DNA from: Planctomycetota bacterium
GTDB taxonomy: Bacteria > Planctomycetota > Phycisphaerae > Sedimentisphaerales > Anaerobacaceae
Length of the DNA: 5,533 bases
NCBI GenBank assembly: GCA_023139715.1
Contig: JAGLNB010000188.1
Span: forward strand, 1-5,533
Direction of reading: 5' to 3'
A model generated the notes under the pieces. That model worked only from the letters and a program-made list of their open reading frames with translations, was not told the DNA's origin and did no database searches. Shown in pieces: positions 1 to 5,533 of this stretch (position 1 is the stretch's first letter; every line of letters begins with the position of its first letter). The position numbers and the translations under genes were made by a program.

Positions 1-355
1 CAAGAAAACTGTCAAATAATTCCTGGTGCGAATCGTAATCATCTGTCAGGTTGTTTAGCAATTCAGCTGCAAACATTGAACAATTCAAAGCGAAAAGATT
101 TTTATTAAGATTGATAAAAGTCGATTGCTGGGCAAATTCCGTAAGCGTTGCAAGTTTTCCGCCGGCTGATTCGGAAAAAATGATTTCGCCGCAGGAAAAC
201 ATTTCAATAGGCCCATCGAAAGATGATTTTAGCCGTTTGCTGCCTTTGGCAATTGCACTTATTTTGCCGTTTGCCCGGGTAAAAAAAGTTACTATCTGAG
301 AGGTCTCGGAGTAATCAATGGAGCGTATGCAGATGGCTGAGTCTTTATTCAGCAT
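1..355 (-). CDS. recO: DNA repair protein RecO, N-terminal part (3' end outside window)
   Basis: RecO binds DNA and RecR and helps load RecA onto SSB-coated single strands in RecF-pathway gap repair, in the cytoplasm. The visible 118 residues begin MLNKDSAICIRSIDYSETSQ and continue with IVTFFTRANGKISAIAKGSK, which matches the RecO N-terminal OB-fold pattern (an R-x-x-Y-x-E-T-x-x-I-V-T-x-F-T core, then G-K-x-x-x-x-A-K-G). The residues after about 85 fit the start of the helical domain. The window cuts the gene, so the rest of the helical domain and any zinc-binding cysteines cannot be checked. The ATG at 353-355 is the natural start because the family pattern begins right after it; no good Shine-Dalgarno precedes it. 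It lies 25 nt downstream of the CBS-domain gene, probably in the same transcript. The assignment is from family pattern and is fairly secure despite truncation. Confidence 0.87.
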   Translation of the reverse strand, partial: MLNKDSAICIRSIDYSETSQIVTFFTRANGKISAIAKGSKRLKSSFDGPIEMFSCGEIIFSESAGGKLATLTEFAQQSTFINLNKNLFALNCSMFAAELLNNLTDDYDSHQELFDSFL

Positions 356-380
356 AGTTTAAAATTCTTGGACTGATTTT

Positions 381-1664
381 CTATTGTTGAATTTCTGTGT
401 TTTTGTGGATTTTAATCCACTCTATTTTTCTAACTTTGGCTGATGTTATTGTGAATTTAAGGTTTTCGTAATCAAATGTTTCACCTGTTTTGGGAATGCA
501 GCCAAGATGTGAAAAAACAAAGCCGCCGACCGTGTCGTAATCCTCGTCTTCCGGCAAGTTAAGTTCAAATCGGTCGTTCAAATCATCTATGTATGTTCTT
601 GCATCTACTTCGATTGTGCTGCGGTCGATTTTATTTATCGTTTCCGGATGAGGTTTTTCGTGCTCATCGGCTATTTCTCCGACGAGTTCTTCGAGTATAT
701 CTTCCAGCGTAACTATTCCGGCTGTTCCGCCGTATTCATCGAGCACTACAGCCATATGCAGTTTCTGATTCTGGAATTCATGTAGCAATGTTCGCAGTGG
801 CTTTGTTTCAGGAACGAAATACACTTTTCTCATTTTATTTTGCAGAGAAAAATCATTTTTCTTATTGCCAATTTCGCCCAATAAATCCTTTGCATAAACA
901 AGCCCGATGATATTATCAATATTTTCTTTATAGATTGGCACTCGCGAGTGGCCGGCACTTGTTATTATGCTAATAACTTTTTGTCGGTCAGCGTTTACAT
1001 CAATTGCCACAATATCTGTTCTTGGTGTCATAATTTCATCAGCTGTGGTTTCTTCAAGTTCGAGAACGTTTTCAATCATTTCCTGCTGCTCTTTGTCAAC
1101 GGCGCCTTCCATTCTGTGCTGCTCAAGGTCGGTTAAAAATTCTTCCTGTTTTTCTTCCTGCTGCTCTGCTGCGGTTGTATCGGCCACTCCGGCCAATCGG
1201 CGGATTAAACTATCGTATAATCCGAATATGTATAATGCTGGCATTGAAATGCTCACAAACAACATTAGTGTTTTGTATGTTTTGCTGAGGATTTTTTCGC
1301 CGGAGTATTTTGCCCAGGCGTGCGGGATTGCAAGCGAGAATACTGAAAATATTATTATCGCAGTAGCAAATGTCAGCAGGTAGTCAGTTATTTTTAAACT
1401 ATTTTGATGCCGGGCTGCAAATGCGGCAAATAAAAGTATTAATATGCACATATTGAATATCAGCCGACACAAGGAGCAGGTCAGTATCAGCTTTTCTGTA
1501 TTTTCTATCAGCTCATCAGCGAGAGATTCTTTATTGGTTGCCTTGAACGCCTCTCGCAGTTTTGCGTAGGAAGCTGTTCGCAGAGCTATGGTGTTTGCCG
1601 AGAAAAAAAGAGCTATTCCTGATAAAACACAAATCAGTAATATGATAATATTTATATCGCTCAT
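381..1664 (-). CDS. DUF21-CBS-CorC_HlyC membrane protein (CorC/YbeX/TlyC-like)
   Basis: A 427-residue inner-membrane protein of the CNNM/CorC superfamily, whose members are linked to Mg2+/Co2+ efflux; E. coli YbeX (CorC) is the soluble relative. Domains in order: membrane DUF21 part with hydrophobic segments near residues 5-22, 62-82, 95-115 and 132-150; a charged Gln/Glu-rich linker at 165-195; two CBS domains, about 210-265 (starting near IMTPRTDIVAID) and 280-332 (with VVLDEYGGTAGIVTLEDILE); and a C-terminal CorC_HlyC domain at about 345-421. The start is ATG 1662-1664, directly before the first membrane helix. An in-frame ATG at 1766 would add 34 residues encoded by an inverted repeat and overlap ybeY, so it was rejected. 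The CBS half is textbook, but DUF21 lacks several consensus residues, so ion transport is uncertain. A CorC-type gene next to ybeY recalls E. coli ybeZ-ybeY-ybeX. Family assignment is secure; substrate is unknown. Confidence 0.9.
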   Translation of the reverse strand: MSDINIIILLICVLSGIALFFSANTIALRTASYAKLREAFKATNKESLADELIENTEKLILTCSLCRLIFNMCILILLFAAFAARHQNSLKITDYLLTFATAIIIFSVFSLAIPHAWAKYSGEKILSKTYKTLMLFVSISMPALYIFGLYDSLIRRLAGVADTTAAEQQEEKQEEFLTDLEQHRMEGAVDKEQQEMIENVLELEETTADEIMTPRTDIVAIDVNADRQKVISIITSAGHSRVPIYKENIDNIIGLVYAKDLLGEIGNKKNDFSLQNKMRKVYFVPETKPLRTLLHEFQNQKLHMAVVLDEYGGTAGIVTLEDILEELVGEIADEHEKPHPETINKIDRSTIEVDARTYIDDLNDRFELNLPEDEDYDTVGGFVFSHLGCIPKTGETFDYENLKFTITSAKVRKIEWIKIHKNTEIQQ

Positions 1665-1693
1665 ATTTGCATTATATCCTATAAGTTGTCCTG

Positions 1694-1747
1694 GAAGCCA
1701 TCCCAAAACCTCATTTTCGCCCTCAAAGCAGGTTTCGGGATGACTTC
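1694..1747. repeat. 54-nt imperfect inverted repeat between ybeY and the CBS-protein gene (REP/MITE-like)
   Basis: The two 18-nt arms are 1694-1711 (GAAGCCATCCCAAAACCT) and 1730-1747 (AGGTTTCGGGATGACTTC), separated by an 18-nt loop. They are complementary at 16 of 18 positions. In RNA of the gene sense (minus strand) the two exceptions become G-U pairs, so all 18 positions can pair; in plus-strand RNA they would be A-C mismatches. The outer arm starts at the last base of the ybeY stop codon, and the inner side ends 29 nt before the next gene's ATG. No T-run follows on either strand, so it is not a typical intrinsic terminator. The layout, with GTCATCCCG-like outer ends, resembles dispersed palindromic repeats of other bacteria. 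Whether it is repeated in this genome cannot be seen here. It may act in mRNA processing or stability. Confidence 0.75.
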
Positions 1748-2226
1748 TAATTATACACTGAACCAAAGCCGAGTTCTGTTAAAATTTCATCTTCTGTTTT
1801 GTGCATTTTTTTTGCCAGCTGCTCGGTGGAATCATCAAATTCGAAATTATGCAGCAGGCCGTGAGTTACATATAGAGCCAGTTCGGCTTGACTCAAATGG
1901 CCTCTTTTGTTTGCCTGTTTTATGGCCATTTCGCCGTTGACTATCAATTCAAATGTTTTTTGATTTTGTACGGAATCCGATAAATCAAAACTTATGCAAT
2001 CGGTTATGCGATTGTGATTTAGAAATTTTTTATTTATTTTGCGTATCTCGATATTATCAACTATTGCAATACTAATTTCGTATTTCGTATCTCGCCTGCC
2101 CTGAGCTGAGTCGAACGGTATTTTGTCTCCCGTAAAATTATCACAAATATACTTGATTAGTTTTTTGAGTTTAGCAACATCTACTTTGATATCTTTGAAG
2201 CTTTGAGTAATCTGGATTGTTATCAT
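1747..2226 (-). CDS. ybeY: Endoribonuclease YbeY (rRNA maturation factor)
   Basis: YbeY is a small metal-dependent endoribonuclease that acts in 16S rRNA 3'-end maturation and ribosome quality control in the cytoplasm. This copy has 159 residues, near the usual 150-160. Family marks are ISIAIVDNIEIRKINKKFLN (51-70), RITDCISFDL (73-82, the T-D/N-V-L-S-F core), and the metal site THGLLHNFEFDD (121-132). His122 and His126 are present, but the third ligand of the usual H-G-x-L-H-x(5)-H motif is Asp132. Residues about 37-50 look like a repeat-derived insertion in the linker before the second strand. The start is ATG 2224-2226, 2 nt after the preceding gene's stop, suggesting translational coupling. 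An in-frame ATG at 2346 would put 40 unrelated residues inside the preceding gene and was rejected. The stop codon TAG at 1747-1749 touches the inverted repeat. It is probably functional, with an altered metal site. Confidence 0.92.
   Translation of the reverse strand: MITIQITQSFKDIKVDVAKLKKLIKYICDNFTGDKIPFDSAQGRRDTKYEISIAIVDNIEIRKINKKFLNHNRITDCISFDLSDSVQNQKTFELIVNGEMAIKQANKRGHLSQAELALYVTHGLLHNFEFDDSTEQLAKKMHKTEDEILTELGFGSVYN
2075..2118 (-). repeat. In-frame repeat-like insertion in ybeY with 7-nt tandem units
   Basis: In the gene sense this segment runs CCGTTCGACTCAGCTCAGG (2118-2100), then GCAG, then three 7-nt units GCGAGAT, ACGAAAT, ACGAAAT (2095-2075). The last two are identical and the first differs at two positions. 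It encodes PFDSAQGRRDTKYE followed by ISIAIV of the normal fold. The TTCGACTCAGCTCAGG stretch, read as FDSAQG, is a wording I recognise from dispersed repeats that turn up inside or between genes of many unrelated bacteria; that is memory, not a search. The linker between the first helix and the second strand is about 8 residues longer than in B. subtilis YbeY as I recall it, which fits an insertion at a tolerant surface position. Copy number elsewhere in the genome is unknown. Confidence 0.6.
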
Positions 2227-2228
2227 AT

Positions 2229-3713
2229 TTACGCTTCGTTGTTTTCGGTTGATTTTGGATATGCGATTCTGCTGTGATAATGTGCAGCGAGTGTTTTTGA
2301 CATACTTGCTTCTATCTGACTCAATTGCCGCAGCGATATATCGCACTCGTCGAATTGGCCGTCCTGAAGCCGTTTCATAGCCATATTGTGGACAGCGACC
2401 TCTATTTTTGTCGGCGTAACTTCTTGCATTGCTCTTGCAACGCCTTCTACGGCATCGGCGAGCATTACTATAGCTACTTCTTTTGTTTGTGGTTTTGGGC
2501 CGGTGTATCGAAATTCGCTCTCCGAAGGTGGTGCCTGCTTTTCATCCCATTTCTTTCTGGCTTCATTGTAAAAATATTCAACGAGCGTTGTTCCGTGATG
2601 TGATTCTATAAACTTCCGCAGTATTACGGGCAAACCATATTCTTTGGCCATTTCTATTCCATCTTTGACGTGGCCTACAATTATCAACTGGCTCATTGCC
2701 GGTGAAAGCTCAGTATGTTTGCTGGTCGAGCCGAGTTCGTTTTCGACAAAGTAGCCAGGCTTATTGATTTTCCCAATATCGTGATAGTATGCACCAACTC
2801 TGCATAATAAGCCGTTATTTCCGATTGCTTCGGCTGCGGCTTCAGCGATAGAGCCAACGAGCAAGCTGTGGCTAAATGTTCCGGGAGTTTCCATAGCAAG
2901 CCGTTTTAACAGCGGCTGGCTGGCATCGCTGTAGTCCAGTAGCGTCATACTCGTTGCTATTCTGAATACTTTTTCGATAACCGGCAGCAGAGTCTGGATG
3001 AGCAGTCCTGCGAGGAATGTAGCGAGTGCGTGCAGGCCTGCATTTCTGAACGCATCTTGCGGCTGCTTTTTAGCCCAGAATCCGAGAGCAATAGCTGTTA
3101 TAAAAACAACTGTTGCTGCAAGGGCACTGACCTCCAGTAATTTCATTCTTGTCCGAATTTCTCTTAGTGAAAAACAACATGCAATAACGCCGACAGCCAT
3201 TGTTAAAAGTAAGCTCACATTTGCGTCAGGCCCGATAGCAAAACAAGCGAGAATACAATAAAACATACTCATGCCTATCGCAAAACGCTGATTGTAAGCG
3301 ATTGTTAGAATAACCGCAGCAGCTACAGCTGTTCCCGTTGCCCATAATGTCTGGCCAGCTACCAAAAGAGAACTGATTTTGGTTATTGCCAGCAGCAGGA
3401 CAAATATCCCTGCCAGTGCCAAAGCTCTTACGTGATTTTTTGTTATCCGCCGCTGATAGTAATAGATATAAAATGCCGCAGATAAAGAAATCATAATTAC
3501 TATAATAGATATTGGTATAAGGTCGAGATAGCGGCTTTGCTGGATTTGTTCAAATGACAAAACAAATGTACATAAAGCGACAAACATTAGCCACAGCAGA
3601 GCCGAGCTTGCCGTATCTATATTTGCAAAGCGGCTTATCTGCGAAAATTTTTCTGCGGACATATTCTTTCGCAGTTTATTTCGCCGTGGATTTGTTTTTT
3701 TTGAAAACCACAT
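2229..3713 (-). CDS. PgpH-like 7TM-HD phosphodiesterase, short form without large extracellular domain
   Basis: A 494-residue membrane protein of the YqfF/PgpH family. PgpH proteins hydrolyse the second messenger cyclic-di-AMP to pApA with a cytoplasmic HD domain. A basic N-terminus is followed by about eight hydrophobic segments (near 36-54, 62-86, 97-120, 122-140, 144-160, 164-183, 192-214, 229-247), then the HD domain at about 265-440. Expected metal residues are visible: His282 (TFSHSLLVG), His311-Asp312 (YYHDIGKINKPGYFVEN), His348 (GHVKDG), His372-His373 (ESHHGTTLVEYFY) and Asp420 (MLADAVEG). Canonical PgpH proteins are about 700 residues, with a 7TMR-HDED domain between the first helix and the rest; here only about 8 residues lie there. 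The start ATG 3711-3713 follows a 33-nt gap and has no clear ribosome site; Met18 is a possible alternative. phoH lies upstream and ybeY 2 nt downstream, a common arrangement. Catalysis is likely; the c-di-AMP substrate is inferred from family. Confidence 0.9.
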   Translation of the reverse strand: MWFSKKTNPRRNKLRKNMSAEKFSQISRFANIDTASSALLWLMFVALCTFVLSFEQIQQSRYLDLIPISIIVIMISLSAAFYIYYYQRRITKNHVRALALAGIFVLLLAITKISSLLVAGQTLWATGTAVAAAVILTIAYNQRFAIGMSMFYCILACFAIGPDANVSLLLTMAVGVIACCFSLREIRTRMKLLEVSALAATVVFITAIALGFWAKKQPQDAFRNAGLHALATFLAGLLIQTLLPVIEKVFRIATSMTLLDYSDASQPLLKRLAMETPGTFSHSLLVGSIAEAAAEAIGNNGLLCRVGAYYHDIGKINKPGYFVENELGSTSKHTELSPAMSQLIIVGHVKDGIEMAKEYGLPVILRKFIESHHGTTLVEYFYNEARKKWDEKQAPPSESEFRYTGPKPQTKEVAIVMLADAVEGVARAMQEVTPTKIEVAVHNMAMKRLQDGQFDECDISLRQLSQIEASMSKTLAAHYHSRIAYPKSTENNEA

Positions 3714-3746
3714 ATTTAGTATGTTATATTTCGTCGAATATTTGTT

Positions 3747-4706
3747 TTATGCCTGACGAGATACGTTTTTTTCGCCTTTCTTTTTATACGCTGAAACAAT
3801 ACTCTGAACCAGTTTATGTCGGACTATGTCCTGTTGTGTCAGCTTGACATAAGATATACCTTTGATTCCTTTGAGTGTTTCAATTGCTTCAATCATACCG
3901 TTTTTCTTGCTTATATCCAGGTCGATTTGAGTTATGTCGCCGGTTATTATCATTTTTGAGCCGTGTCCCAATCGTGTTAACACCATCAGCATTTGCATTG
4001 GCGAGGTGTTTTGTGCTTCATCACAGATTACGACAGCATCATTTAGCGTTCGGCCGCGCATAAAAGCCAGCGGGATAATTTCGATAATATCCAGTTCCAT
4101 AAATTTTTTCATCTGCTTGAAATCCATCATATCTTCGAGTGCATCAAAGAGCGGCTGCAGATACGGATTTACTTTTGCCTGCAAATCACCGGGCAAAAAG
4201 CCGAGTTTTTCGCCCGCTTCCACAGCCGGACGGGCGAGAACGATTTTTCTGATTTGTCTTCTTCTCAGCATTGAGACGGCGATTGCAACTGCGAGATATG
4301 TTTTGCCGGTTCCAGCTGGACCCGTGCAAAACGTTAAATCGTTAGCTCTCATCGCTTCTATGTATTCCAGCTGACCTTCTGTGGACGGCTCAATAATTTT
4401 TTTATTTGAGTAAACACGAATAACCGACAATTTATCTTTAGCATCTGGAACTTCTTCCATTTCTATCAGAAATGTTTCAATGTCTGTGGTAGTAAGCGAT
4501 TTTTGCTTTATAAGATGTTTTTGCATTTTATCGATAATTGCTACGGCTTTTCCCACATTTTCCTTTGTGCCGCTAATTATCAAATCTATTCCCCTGACGA
4601 TAATTTTAATCTCAAGTGCCTGACGCAGCATGCGAAGATTGCTATCAGCTGCACCGAATAATTCCAGCTGTTTTTCAATCGAACTTAATTGTATGGTAAC
4701 TTCCAA
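3747..4706 (-). CDS. ybeZ: PhoH family ATPase (YbeZ-like), TTG start
   Basis: A 319-residue cytoplasmic P-loop ATPase of the PhoH/YbeZ family, thought to act in RNA metabolism together with YbeY; the exact reaction is unsettled. Residues about 1-65 form the small N-terminal domain (LFGAADSNLRML, then IKIIVRGIDLIISG, a KH-like pattern). The ATPase follows: Walker A GPAGTGKT at 129-136, LARPAVEAGEKLGFLPGDL at 157-175, MRGRTLNDAVVICDEAQN at 216-233 with Walker B ending in Asp229-Glu230, the sensor stretch MIITGDITQIDL at 252-263, and the conserved DIVRHKLV at 293-300. Length matches the usual 310-350. The start is TTG at 4704-4706: no upstream in-frame ATG or GTG exists after the cdsA stop, and the next Met (residue 26) would delete conserved N-terminal sequence. 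It lies 24 nt after cdsA and 33 nt before the PgpH-like gene, three genes in a row with ybeY, as in many bacteria. Confidence 0.95.
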   Translation of the reverse strand: MEVTIQLSSIEKQLELFGAADSNLRMLRQALEIKIIVRGIDLIISGTKENVGKAVAIIDKMQKHLIKQKSLTTTDIETFLIEMEEVPDAKDKLSVIRVYSNKKIIEPSTEGQLEYIEAMRANDLTFCTGPAGTGKTYLAVAIAVSMLRRRQIRKIVLARPAVEAGEKLGFLPGDLQAKVNPYLQPLFDALEDMMDFKQMKKFMELDIIEIIPLAFMRGRTLNDAVVICDEAQNTSPMQMLMVLTRLGHGSKMIITGDITQIDLDISKKNGMIEAIETLKGIKGISYVKLTQQDIVRHKLVQSIVSAYKKKGEKNVSRQA

Positions 4707-4712
4707 AGCTTT

Positions 4713-4718
4713 CTCTCT
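4713..4718 (-). promoter_or_regulatory. Probable ribosome binding site for the TTG-start phoH/ybeZ gene
   Basis: In the gene sense AGAGAG lies 6 nt before the TTG at 4704-4706, in the 24-nt gap after the cdsA stop. It is a purine-rich, partial Shine-Dalgarno match at suitable spacing and supports the TTG start. It is the clearest such site in the window; the other starts have weak or no visible sites. Confidence 0.45.
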
Positions 4719-4730
4719 GAAATTTTAATT

Positions 4731-5533
4731 TTAAGCAAAGCACATAAAGAAAATATACGCAAGCGGAGCTGCAACGAGCGGCGAATCCACTATGTCGAGA
4801 ATCCCGCCAAAGCCGGGCACATTGTTTGCCGAATCTTTCTGCTCGCAATCGCGCTTGAGCATAGATTCTGCCAGGTCTCCAAATTGGCCTATGAAGGCAA
4901 AGCTCAATCCGAAAATCGCAGCTGGTATTGGCTTTATTATATCACAATTTATCGCAAAGCAAACAGCAACTATTGCAGCCAACGCTGCTGCTCCAGCCAT
5001 CCCTTCCCAGGTTTTGCCAGGACTGATTTTTGGGGCAAATTTATGCTTGCCAAAAATTTTGCCAATGGTGTAAGCCCCTATGTCAGATGACTTTATGGTA
5101 AAAATAAACATCAGCAGAGCCCATAGGCCAAAATCGGTTCTAATGGCTACCACAAATCCGCTTAAAAGGCCGAGATACATAATTGAAAAAAAACTTACTC
5201 CGCAATTAGCCAGTACGTTTGAAGTTCCATAGCGAAAATACTGGTAAAGAAATAATGTTAGAAGTGTGATTGCTCCGAGCAGAGGAAAATAGAATTGTTG
5301 CGGAATTTGCATCATCTGCAGCCAGTACGAGCTTGTGGCAAATAAAATCGAAGCTGTGATTGTGACAGGCAGAAGAATTGTCAGGTTTTTGGTCTTTGCC
5401 AGTTTTGCAAGTTCCAGTTGAGCGGGAATCATTAAAAGTGCAACGAGTATGCAAAGAAGTGTTGCCTGAACTGATTTATCATCGCCGGCAGCAGCGGTTA
5501 ATGAGCCATCAAGCCAGCCGTCAAAAACAATGA
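4731..5533 (-). CDS. cdsA: Phosphatidate cytidylyltransferase CdsA (5' end outside window)
   Basis: CdsA is an integral membrane enzyme that converts phosphatidic acid and CTP to CDP-diacylglycerol and pyrophosphate, the branch point of phospholipid synthesis. The frame stays open to the window edge, giving 266 visible residues. Upstream of the first internal Met (5432) it reads IVFDGWLDGSLTAAAGDD, then QATLLCILVALL. That looks like a natural early CdsA loop and helix, so the true start lies beyond 5533. Several hydrophobic helices are followed by the family core: SSDIGAYTIGKIFGKHKFAP, then KISPGKTWEG (visible residues about 148-177), FGDLAESMLKR (about 217-227) and KDSANNVPGFGGILDIVDS (about 232-250). 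The end signature differs from the classic form: Phe replaces His in GHGG and Ile replaces Arg in DR.D, while its acidic residues remain. It heads the visible block, 24 nt before phoH. The enzyme assignment is strong. Confidence 0.93.
   Translation of the reverse strand, partial: IVFDGWLDGSLTAAAGDDKSVQATLLCILVALLMIPAQLELAKLAKTKNLTILLPVTITASILFATSSYWLQMMQIPQQFYFPLLGAITLLTLFLYQYFRYGTSNVLANCGVSFFSIMYLGLLSGFVVAIRTDFGLWALLMFIFTIKSSDIGAYTIGKIFGKHKFAPKISPGKTWEGMAGAAALAAIVAVCFAINCDIIKPIPAAIFGLSFAFIGQFGDLAESMLKRDCEQKDSANNVPGFGGILDIVDSPLVAAPLAYIFFMCFA

Noticed and set aside
51..299. 82-codon plus-strand open frame
   Set aside because: It is antisense to recO, whose conserved N-terminal pattern explains the sequence.
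967..1383. 138-codon plus-strand open frame
   Set aside because: It is antisense to the CBS-domain gene, has low-complexity Ser/Cys-rich composition and no family resemblance.
1671..1676. A perfect TATAAT on the minus strand just before the CBS-protein gene
   Set aside because: It is only 6 nt from the ATG and no -35 match is found at 15-19 nt spacing; in AT-leaning DNA it is likely chance.
1694..1747. Inverted repeat as a rho-independent terminator
   Set aside because: No T-run follows the hairpin on either strand, and a gene of the same block follows closely.
1665..1766. A 34-codon N-terminal extension of the CBS-domain protein from an ATG at 1766
   Set aside because: The added codons are mostly the inverted repeat, they overlap the end of ybeY, and the first membrane helix starts right after the ATG at 1664.
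2227..2346. A 40-codon N-terminal extension of YbeY from an ATG at 2346
   Set aside because: It lies wholly within the end of the PgpH-like gene in another frame and has no YbeY character; the family fold begins at 2226.
3726..3741. Short dyad ATATT-TCGTCG-AATAT in the gap between phoH and the PgpH-like gene
   Set aside because: Five-base AT-rich arms are expected by chance in this composition, and nothing else suggests an operator.
3934..4374. 146-codon plus-strand open frame
   Set aside because: It is the antisense shadow of the conserved PhoH ATPase domain, with no recognisable protein features.
1..5533. A defence, toxin-antitoxin or other novel accessory system
   Set aside because: Every open frame of weight belongs to a known housekeeping family; the unusual features are repeats and altered residues, not new genes.

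Overview
All six genes in this 5.5 kb window lie on the minus strand. Read in the direction of transcription (right to left) they are cdsA (start outside the window), phoH/ybeZ, a PgpH-type 7TM-HD phosphodiesterase, ybeY, a DUF21-CBS-CorC_HlyC membrane protein, and recO (end outside the window). Gaps between genes are 24, 33, 2, 82 and 25 nt, so the layout looks like one co-transcribed housekeeping block. Its promoter and terminator are not in view. No plus-strand gene, RNA gene, CRISPR array or transposase is supported, and no stretch over 300 nt lacks a gene.

The organism is a bacterium with AT-leaning DNA. Several details suggest a planctomycete-like lineage, perhaps Phycisphaerae: the CdsA end motif GFGGILDIVDS in place of the usual GHGG..DR form, the YbeY ending in DD rather than DH, and the gene order. 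This assignment comes from remembered family sequences and is tentative.

Functionally the block joins phospholipid synthesis (CdsA makes CDP-diacylglycerol), RNA and ribosome quality control (PhoH/YbeZ and the endoribonuclease YbeY, neighbours in many bacteria), cyclic-di-AMP breakdown (PgpH-type HD protein), a CorC/YbeX-like CBS membrane protein, and recombinational repair (RecO). It combines the proteobacterial order ybeZ-ybeY-ybeX with the Firmicutes-type order phoH-pgpH-ybeY-...-recO.

The most unusual DNA is around ybeY. A 54-nt inverted repeat begins at its stop codon and fills most of the only sizeable gap. Its 18-bp stem pairs completely in the mRNA sense, with two G-U pairs. Inside ybeY, an in-frame segment reading PFDSAQGRRDTKYE looks like a dispersed-repeat insertion and carries a 7-nt tandem repeat. 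At the protein level, YbeY has Asp at its third metal-ligand position, the PgpH-like protein lacks the large extracellular domain, and the DUF21 part of the CBS protein has lost several consensus residues. I see no defence, mobile or otherwise new multi-gene system; this is core-genome DNA with local oddities.
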